Part shown: positions 59,678 to 64,000 of the stretch, in pieces
Position numbering within the stretch: the first letter of the stretch is position 1
Layout: each line of letters starts with the position of its first letter
DNA from: DATEPR01 sp036502345
GTDB lineage: Bacteria > Actinomycetota > Actinomycetes > Mycobacteriales > Pseudonocardiaceae
DNA length: 64,000 nucleotides
Reading direction: 5' to 3'
NCBI GenBank assembly: GCA_036502345.1
Contig: DASXYT010000242.1
Span: 31,154 to 95,153 of the forward strand
Made by a program: the position numbers and the translations under genes
The notes under the pieces: generated by a model
What the model was told of the DNA's origin: nothing
Database searches by the model: none
The model's input: only the letters and a program-made list of their open reading frames with translations

Positions 59678-62600
59678 TCAGATGGCTGTGCGCTTGCGCT
59701 CGAGACGCCTGAGCAACAGGTCGGCCTGCCTGGAGTCGATCGTGCTCAGCAACTCGTGCGCACGCGCCAGACCCTGCTCCGCCGACTCCGTGGCACCGGC
59801 GTCCGCGTGCGCCTCGGCCAGCAGCAGGTGGGTCTTCGCCAGCCACAGCGCGGACCTGAGCTCGTCGAACGTGGTCATCGCCTGCTCCAGGTACCTGGTC
59901 GCCGTGACGTGGTCCACCCGGATGATGGCGAGCTCACCGAGTGCGTAGTGGATCTGTCCGGCGATCAGCCGGTCGCCGATCCGTTCCGCGATGGACAGCG
60001 CGTGGGCCAGCGTGGCCTCCGCCGTGTCCAGTTGGCCCTCTTCGCGCCGCAGCAGCCCGAAGCCGTACAAGGTGTATGCCTCGCCTGCCTGGTCGCCGAT
60101 CTCCCGCACGGTCAGCAGGACCTTGTTGAGCGCCCGTCGGGCCGGCCCGAGCTGGTGGGTGCGCAGGTACAGGTCGGCGAACCCGCTCAGCGCACGTGCC
60201 TCGCCGCGTCGGTGGCCGGCTCGTCCGCTCAGTTCGAGCGCCTCGGTCAGCAGCGGCCCCGCCTCGTCGAGGTCACCCTCGTCGAGGGAGAACCTGGCCA
60301 TGTTCGTCAACACGTTCGCCTGGCCGACGAGGTCGCCGACGGCGCGCATGCCGGCGAGCGCGGTCTTGTACCTGACGTGCATCGAGCCGTAGCGGCCCTG
60401 CCACTGGTCCACCACGGCGGCACCACACCTGGCCAGTGCCTGCCCGTGTGGATTCCCGTCCGCGTCGAACAACTCCAGTGCCTCGGCGAACTTCTGCTCG
60501 GCAGCGTCGAACCGCCGCTGGACCAGGTGCAGGCGGCCCAGCGAGTACAGCATCGCCGCGGTACCCGGCCGGTTCCCGGCCCGGACGGCGGCGGCATGGG
60601 CGATCTCGGCGATCTCCCGCCACTCGTCCAGATACCCCCGGACCTCGAACAGGCCGACCGACGTGAGCGCGAGGTTCCAGCACAGCTCGTCCAGGTCGGC
60701 CGACGCGGCCTGGCGGACGGCCGCCACCAGTCCGGTCCGCTCGTGCGCCAGCCAGTGCATCGGCTGGCCGATCGGATCGTCGTTCGCCCATTCCGGCAGG
60801 TAGGTCCTTGCGGCGCTGCCGTGCGGGATCGCGTGGTCGCCACCGTGATCGGCGCGGTGCGCGGTCTCGGCGAGGGCGAGCCAGGCACCGAGCAGCCGCG
60901 CCAGGGCGGCTCGCCGGTCGGTGTCGGTGTCGGCCAGGCGTTCCTGTCCGTACACCCGGATCAGGCCGGGCAGCCGGTAGCGGAGTTGCCCGTGCCGCGC
61001 GGGCAGTACGTCCAGCATCTGGGCCTCGACCAACTGGTCCACCGTGTCCTCGGCCTCGGCCAGGCCGGTGTCCAGCAGCGCGGCGGTGGACCAGACCGGG
61101 AAGTCCGGTGTCGTGATCATGGCCAGCAGCAGACACAACCGCCGGGCCTGCCGCGGCAGGCCGCGATAGGCGGAGTCGATGGCGGGCCGGACGGCCATGC
61201 CCTGATGGCGCAGCTCGTCGAGCCTGTGCGTCTCATCGCTCAGCCGCCTGGCCAGGTCACCGATCCGCCAGTGCGGACGCGCCGCGAGACGGGCGCCCGC
61301 GATCCGCAACGCCAGCGGCAGTCCCCCGCAACACGCGACCACCTCTGCCGTCGCGGCCTGCTCCCGCGCCAGGCGCTGCGCACCCACGAGCCGCGCGAGC
61401 AGCTCGGTGGACGTCTCATCGTCCAGGGTGCCGACGTCGACGCGGTGGGCGCCGGGCAGGCCGGCCAGCCGGGTCCTGCTGGTCACGATGACCCCACAGC
61501 TGGGACTACCGGGCAGCAACGGCGTCACCTGCTCCTCGCTGGTGACGCCGTCCAGCACCAGCAGGACTCGCTTGCCGGCCAACCGGCTGCGATACATCTC
61601 GACGCGCTCGTCCAACCGGTTCGGTAGCAGCGTGTCGGGCACGCCGAGGGCACGCAGGAACCGGCCGAGCAGCGCGGGCGCGCTCTCGTCGCCGTCCGGT
61701 CCGGCCAGATCGACGTACATGTGGCCGTCGACGAACGTGCTGCCCAGCTCGTGGGCCACGCGCAGCGCCAGCGTGGACTTGCCGACGCCGCAGCGGCCCG
61801 AGATCGCCACGATAGGCACGGCGTACCGCACGGCAGGCGATCGCCTGCCGGTCAATGATCGGACGATGTCGGCGATGTCGTCGTCGCGGCCGACGAAGTC
61901 GGCCACGGTGCCGGGCAGCTGACGCGGAACGGCGGTCAACTCCTCGGGTGCCGGATCGGCGGGCCCCGGCCCGGCCGACCGCAGGTCGAGCGACCGGTCG
62001 TTGCTGAGCACGGCCCGTTCCAGCTCTCGTAGCTCCTGACCGGGTTCGATGCCTACCTCGTCGATCAGGATCGCCCGTGCCTGGCGGTACACCTCCAGCG
62101 CCTCGGCCTGCCGCCCGGTCCGGTACAGGGCGAGCATCAGGAAGCCGTACAGCCGCTCCCGCCACCGATTCTCGGCAATCAGTTCGCGCAGCCCGCTGAC
62201 GACCGAGGCGTGCCGCCCGAGCTCCAGTTCCAGCCGCACCCGTTCCTCGGCCGCGGTCAGCCGGGCCTCCGCCAGCACGGCTGCGGCATTCCGCATCAGG
62301 TCGCTGTGCAGGCCGTCCAGCGCCGGACCGCGCCACAGGCCCAACGCCGTGCGCAGGGTTTCGGCGGCGACCTCGATCTGGCCCTGCGCGGCCTGCCGGT
62401 ACGCGGTGGCGACCAGGGCGCTGAACCGCGCGCTGTCCAGGTCGTCCTCGGTCAGCTCCAGCACGTAGCCGGAGGACCGCGTCCTGATGGTGTCCGGCAT
62501 TCCCGCGTCGCCGAGCAGTTTGCGCAGGGCCGAGATCGACGTCTGGATCTGACCGCGTGCGGTGGGCGGCGGATCGTCCCGCCAGACCGCGTCGATCAAC

Positions 62601-62740
62601 TGGTCGACCGACACCACATGATTGGCGCGCAACGCGAGCATCGCGAGCACGACCTGGTCCCGTGGGCCGCCGATCTTCCACAACCGGTCATTCGCGACCA
62701 GTTCGAAGGGGCCGAGAATTCGCAATCCGATGACGACCAC
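59678..62740 (-). CDS. large AfsR-like SARP regulator (DNA-binding, BTAD, NB-ARC, TPR)
   Basis: A 1020-residue regulator. The winged-helix domain (RILGPFEL at the N-terminus, to about 100) and activation domain (about 100-250) are followed by an NB-ARC module with P-loop SGRCGVGKST (about 308), VLLVLDGV (about 390) and GLPLALRIAGARL (about 470). A long C-terminal TPR array follows (about 680-1010; repeats such as AAMLYSLGRLHLVQRRFDAAEQKF). This is the AfsR architecture. The start is uncertain: the GTG at 62740 has no separated ribosome site, and a TTG at 62725 would give a family-typical start (MRILGP). It shares a 216-bp divergent region with the second MbtH gene, where four direct repeats lie. 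Probably a cluster activator with nucleotide-dependent control. Confidence 0.92.
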   Translation of the reverse strand: MVVIGLRILGPFELVANDRLWKIGGPRDQVVLAMLALRANHVVSVDQLIDAVWRDDPPPTARGQIQTSISALRKLLGDAGMPDTIRTRSSGYVLELTEDDLDSARFSALVATAYRQAAQGQIEVAAETLRTALGLWRGPALDGLHSDLMRNAAAVLAEARLTAAEERVRLELELGRHASVVSGLRELIAENRWRERLYGFLMLALYRTGRQAEALEVYRQARAILIDEVGIEPGQELRELERAVLSNDRSLDLRSAGPGPADPAPEELTAVPRQLPGTVADFVGRDDDIADIVRSLTGRRSPAVRYAVPIVAISGRCGVGKSTLALRVAHELGSTFVDGHMYVDLAGPDGDESAPALLGRFLRALGVPDTLLPNRLDERVEMYRSRLAGKRVLLVLDGVTSEEQVTPLLPGSPSCGVIVTSRTRLAGLPGAHRVDVGTLDDETSTELLARLVGAQRLAREQAATAEVVACCGGLPLALRIAGARLAARPHWRIGDLARRLSDETHRLDELRHQGMAVRPAIDSAYRGLPRQARRLCLLLAMITTPDFPVWSTAALLDTGLAEAEDTVDQLVEAQMLDVLPARHGQLRYRLPGLIRVYGQERLADTDTDRRAALARLLGAWLALAETAHRADHGGDHAIPHGSAARTYLPEWANDDPIGQPMHWLAHERTGLVAAVRQAASADLDELCWNLALTSVGLFEVRGYLDEWREIAEIAHAAAVRAGNRPGTAAMLYSLGRLHLVQRRFDAAEQKFAEALELFDADGNPHGQALARCGAAVVDQWQGRYGSMHVRYKTALAGMRAVGDLVGQANVLTNMARFSLDEGDLDEAGPLLTEALELSGRAGHRRGEARALSGFADLYLRTHQLGPARRALNKVLLTVREIGDQAGEAYTLYGFGLLRREEGQLDTAEATLAHALSIAERIGDRLIAGQIHYALGELAIIRVDHVTATRYLEQAMTTFDELRSALWLAKTHLLLAEAHADAGATESAEQGLARAHELLSTIDSRQADLLLRRLERKRTAI

Positions 62741-62779
62741 CCCCCGCGTAGTCGCTCGCCGTCGCGAACCAGCAGTTCC

Positions 62780-62807
62780 ATGGTATTGACCAGGAAAGCC
62801 TCAGCAA
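62780..62807 (-). promoter_or_regulatory. candidate promoter of the SARP gene
   Basis: On the minus strand TTGCTG (62807-62802) and TACCAT (62785-62780) are 16 bases apart. The start of transcription would fall near 62773, about 33 bases before the GTG at 62740. Moderate matches to the sigma-70 consensus only. Confidence 0.4.
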
Positions 62808-62843
62808 ACTCCTTGAATGCGGGTACGCCACCGCACCTGGCGC

Positions 62844-62883
62844 TCGAGGAGCGCTCAAGAGCGGATCGAGAGCCGGTCGAGAG
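62844..62883 (+). promoter_or_regulatory. SARP-type operator: four direct repeats at 11-bp periodicity
   Basis: Four heptamers, TCGAGGA (62844), TCAAGAG (62855), TCGAGAG (62866) and TCGAGAG (62877), begin exactly 11 bases apart. Tandem TCGAG-type heptamers at one-turn spacing are the classical binding site of Streptomyces antibiotic regulatory proteins. A weak -10 box, GAGAAT (62895-62900), follows, with the GTG of the second MbtH gene at 62957. The region contains no good -35 box, as expected when an activator replaces it. The divergent SARP gene lies on the other side, so the site may also serve autoregulation. Confidence 0.75.
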
Positions 62884-62956
62884 CGGTGTCCGGTGAGAAT
62901 GAAAACCCGGGCGCGCCCCGCTCCCGAACACGGAACCGAGCGAAGAGGAAGCTGCC

Positions 62957-63172
62957 GTGAGCGAGCAGGAAACCGAACCGCAGTACGAGGTCGTGGTCAA
63001 CGACGAGGAGCAGTATTCCATCTGGCCGCAGGGTCGGCAGATACCCGCGGGCTGGCACGGTATCCAGTGGCAGGGCTCCAAGGACGAGTGCCTGGCCCAC
63101 ATCTCCAGTGTGTGGACCGACATGCGGCCACTGAGTCTGCGGGTGTCGATGGGAGAGCACGCAACACCATGA
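62957..63172 (+). CDS. MbtH-like protein (copy 2)
   Basis: A 71-residue protein with NDEEQYSIW, PAGWHG, DECLAHI and WTDMRPLSLR, all of the conserved MbtH positions. The GTG start follows AGAGGAA by six bases. It is on the strand opposite to the main operon and downstream of the four-repeat operator, so it may be switched on separately. It should act as an adenylation-domain partner; having two paralogues could reflect two classes of A domains in this cluster (the DFF-pocket group of NRPS-B modules 3-5 against the others), which is inference. The stop overlaps the next start (ATGA). Confidence 0.95.
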   Translation: MSEQETEPQYEVVVNDEEQYSIWPQGRQIPAGWHGIQWQGSKDECLAHISSVWTDMRPLSLRVSMGEHATP

Positions 63173-63486
63173 CATCGGTCCGGAACAGGCTGGACACTCC
63201 GCAGGAGCAGATCGGGGCGGCGGTCCACGAAGCGCTCGCCGCCGTGTCGCGCGCCCACACCCTACTCCGTGCGACCGGTGATCCACTGGCGGCCGCGGTG
63301 GACAGCGCGGTCACCTGCGCCGTCTCCCTGATCGCCCTGCACAAGTCGGAACACGACGCCAACGTCGCCGTCGATGTCGACGCGCTACGCGACGCCCTCG
63401 GCGCGGCCCGCGCCCTGGTCGGCGAGGTGGCATTCGCCGTCCGAGACCGAATTGAGTCCACAGCGGACGGCGAGGTGTCCATCTGA
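63169..63486 (+). CDS. small alpha-helical protein of unknown function
   Basis: A 105-residue protein I do not recognise. It is rich in Ala and Val, has no signal peptide, no transmembrane segment and a single cysteine (AVTCAVS). The pattern of hydrophobic residues suggests three or four amphipathic helices (for example QIGAAVHEALAAVSRAH and the stretch near ALRDALGAARALV). The ATG lies within the MbtH stop codon (4-bp overlap), so its translation is coupled to that of copy 2 and it probably belongs to the same unit. Coding is supported by the strong GC wobble bias and by the coupling. It could be a binding partner or a regulatory helper; no function is claimed. Confidence 0.7.
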   Translation: MTSVRNRLDTPQEQIGAAVHEALAAVSRAHTLLRATGDPLAAAVDSAVTCAVSLIALHKSEHDANVAVDVDALRDALGAARALVGEVAFAVRDRIESTADGEVSI

Positions 63487-63541
63487 CCGAAACCCCACAC
63501 CCAGGCACGCCGGTGACCGAACATCGCACCTAGGCCGAGCA

Positions 63542-63562
63542 GGGCCACGCACGACGTGGCCC
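63542..63562. terminator. hairpin between the MbtH unit and the aconitase gene
   Basis: GGGCCACG (63542-63549) and CGTGGCCC (63555-63562) form a perfect 8-bp stem with a 5-base loop, 56 bp after the stop of the small unknown gene. It probably ends the MbtH-copy-2 transcript. No T-tract follows. Confidence 0.5.
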
Positions 63563-63661
63563 GCTCGCGCCTGGTCACCACCCCACCGAGCAAAGCACAG
63601 GACACGACGTTTCGGGCCTGCGGAGTTCGGGTAGGCGATTCGATGAGGAGAGGAGTCGCCG

Positions 63662-64000
63662 ATGGGGAAAACCGTTGCAGCGACACTGATCGAATCTCAT
63701 CTGGTCGAGGGCGACATGACCCCGGGCGGTGAGATCGCGCTCGCGATCGACCAAACCCTCACGCAGGACGCCACCGGCACGCTCGTCATGCAGGAGTTGG
63801 AGGCGTTGGGCGTCGAGCGCACCCAGGCGAACCTGAGTGTGCAGTACGTCGACCACAACCTCCTGCAGGCCGACGAGCGCAACGCCGAGGACCACGAGTT
63901 CCTGCGCAGCGCCTGCCACCGGTACGGGATCTGGTTCTCCAAACCGGGCAACGGTGTCTCCCATCCGACCCACATGCAGCGGTTCGGGGTGCCCGGCGCG
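63662..64000 (+). CDS. aconitase / homoaconitase family hydratase, partial (cut by right edge)
   Basis: The first 113 residues of an aconitase-superfamily large subunit: IDQTLTQDATGT (about 29), SVQYVDHNLLQ (about 60, with the family's Asp-His pair) and FSKPGNGVSHPTHMQRFG (about 93). The iron-sulfur cysteines lie outside the window. The opening resembles the compact mitochondrial-type aconitase and isopropylmalate/homoaconitate dehydratase branch rather than the large cytosolic AcnA form. The ATG follows GAGGAG by about eight bases. It lies 175 bp beyond the small unknown gene and behind a hairpin, so it could be either the first gene of a precursor pathway (amino-acid chain extension) or a housekeeping neighbour marking the cluster edge. 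Confidence 0.88.
   Translation, partial: MGKTVAATLIESHLVEGDMTPGGEIALAIDQTLTQDATGTLVMQELEALGVERTQANLSVQYVDHNLLQADERNAEDHEFLRSACHRYGIWFSKPGNGVSHPTHMQRFGVPGA

Noticed and set aside
62596..63258. Minus-strand 220-codon frame overlapping the divergent region and the MbtH copy 2 gene
   Set aside because: Antisense to a clear MbtH gene and overlapping the SARP start in another frame; no motif.

Overview
The window is very GC-rich DNA. Wobble-position bias leaves long open frames opposite almost every real gene, as expected for an actinomycete; the gene families fit a member of the Pseudonocardiales or Streptomycetales. It contains most of a hybrid non-ribosomal peptide synthetase (NRPS) / type I polyketide synthase (PKS) gene cluster that I cannot match to a named natural product. 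There are no tRNA, rRNA, CRISPR or insertion-sequence features.

Layout. A single minus-strand gene train runs from a promoter near 54.83 kb down to position 1, with every junction short or overlapping. Its order is: NRPS-A (2 modules), NRPS-B (5 modules plus thioesterase), carbamoyltransferase, NRPS-C (PCP-C-A-PCP), MbtH-like protein, MFS exporter, type II thioesterase, a class II aminoacyl-tRNA-synthetase-like ligase, a PLP aminotransferase, a cytochrome P450, PKS-A (KSQ loading module plus two extension modules), PKS-B (one fully reducing module) and a second type II thioesterase cut by the left edge. Divergent from the train is an M20 hydantoinase/carbamoylase gene at 55.25-56.59 kb. It converges on a second minus-strand group: a large AfsR-like SARP regulator, an ornithine-cyclodeaminase-like gene and a second SARP regulator. 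At the right end a plus-strand group holds a second MbtH-like gene and a small unknown gene, then the start of an aconitase gene cut by the right edge.

How the genes may work together (inference). PKS-A and PKS-B read as acetyl starter (KSQ decarboxylation of malonyl) plus three malonyl extensions with dehydration, dehydration and full reduction, giving an octa-4,6-dienoyl-type chain. NRPS-A and NRPS-B would assemble seven residues: Thr, X, X, Thr, then three residues of which two have doubly acidic pockets suggesting basic or guanidino amino acids; a C-terminal thioesterase releases the product. NRPS-C begins with a carrier protein that has no adenylation domain of its own. The synthetase-like ligase, which keeps the zinc ligands of amino acid:carrier-protein ligases, is a good candidate to load it. 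The carbamoyltransferase, P450, aminotransferase, M20 hydrolase and cyclodeaminase-like enzyme would supply or tailor building blocks. Control is probably by the two SARPs: four direct repeats at exact 11-bp periodicity lie upstream of the second MbtH gene, and 11-bp-spaced repeat pairs lie in the 494-bp divergent region at 54.8-55.25 kb.
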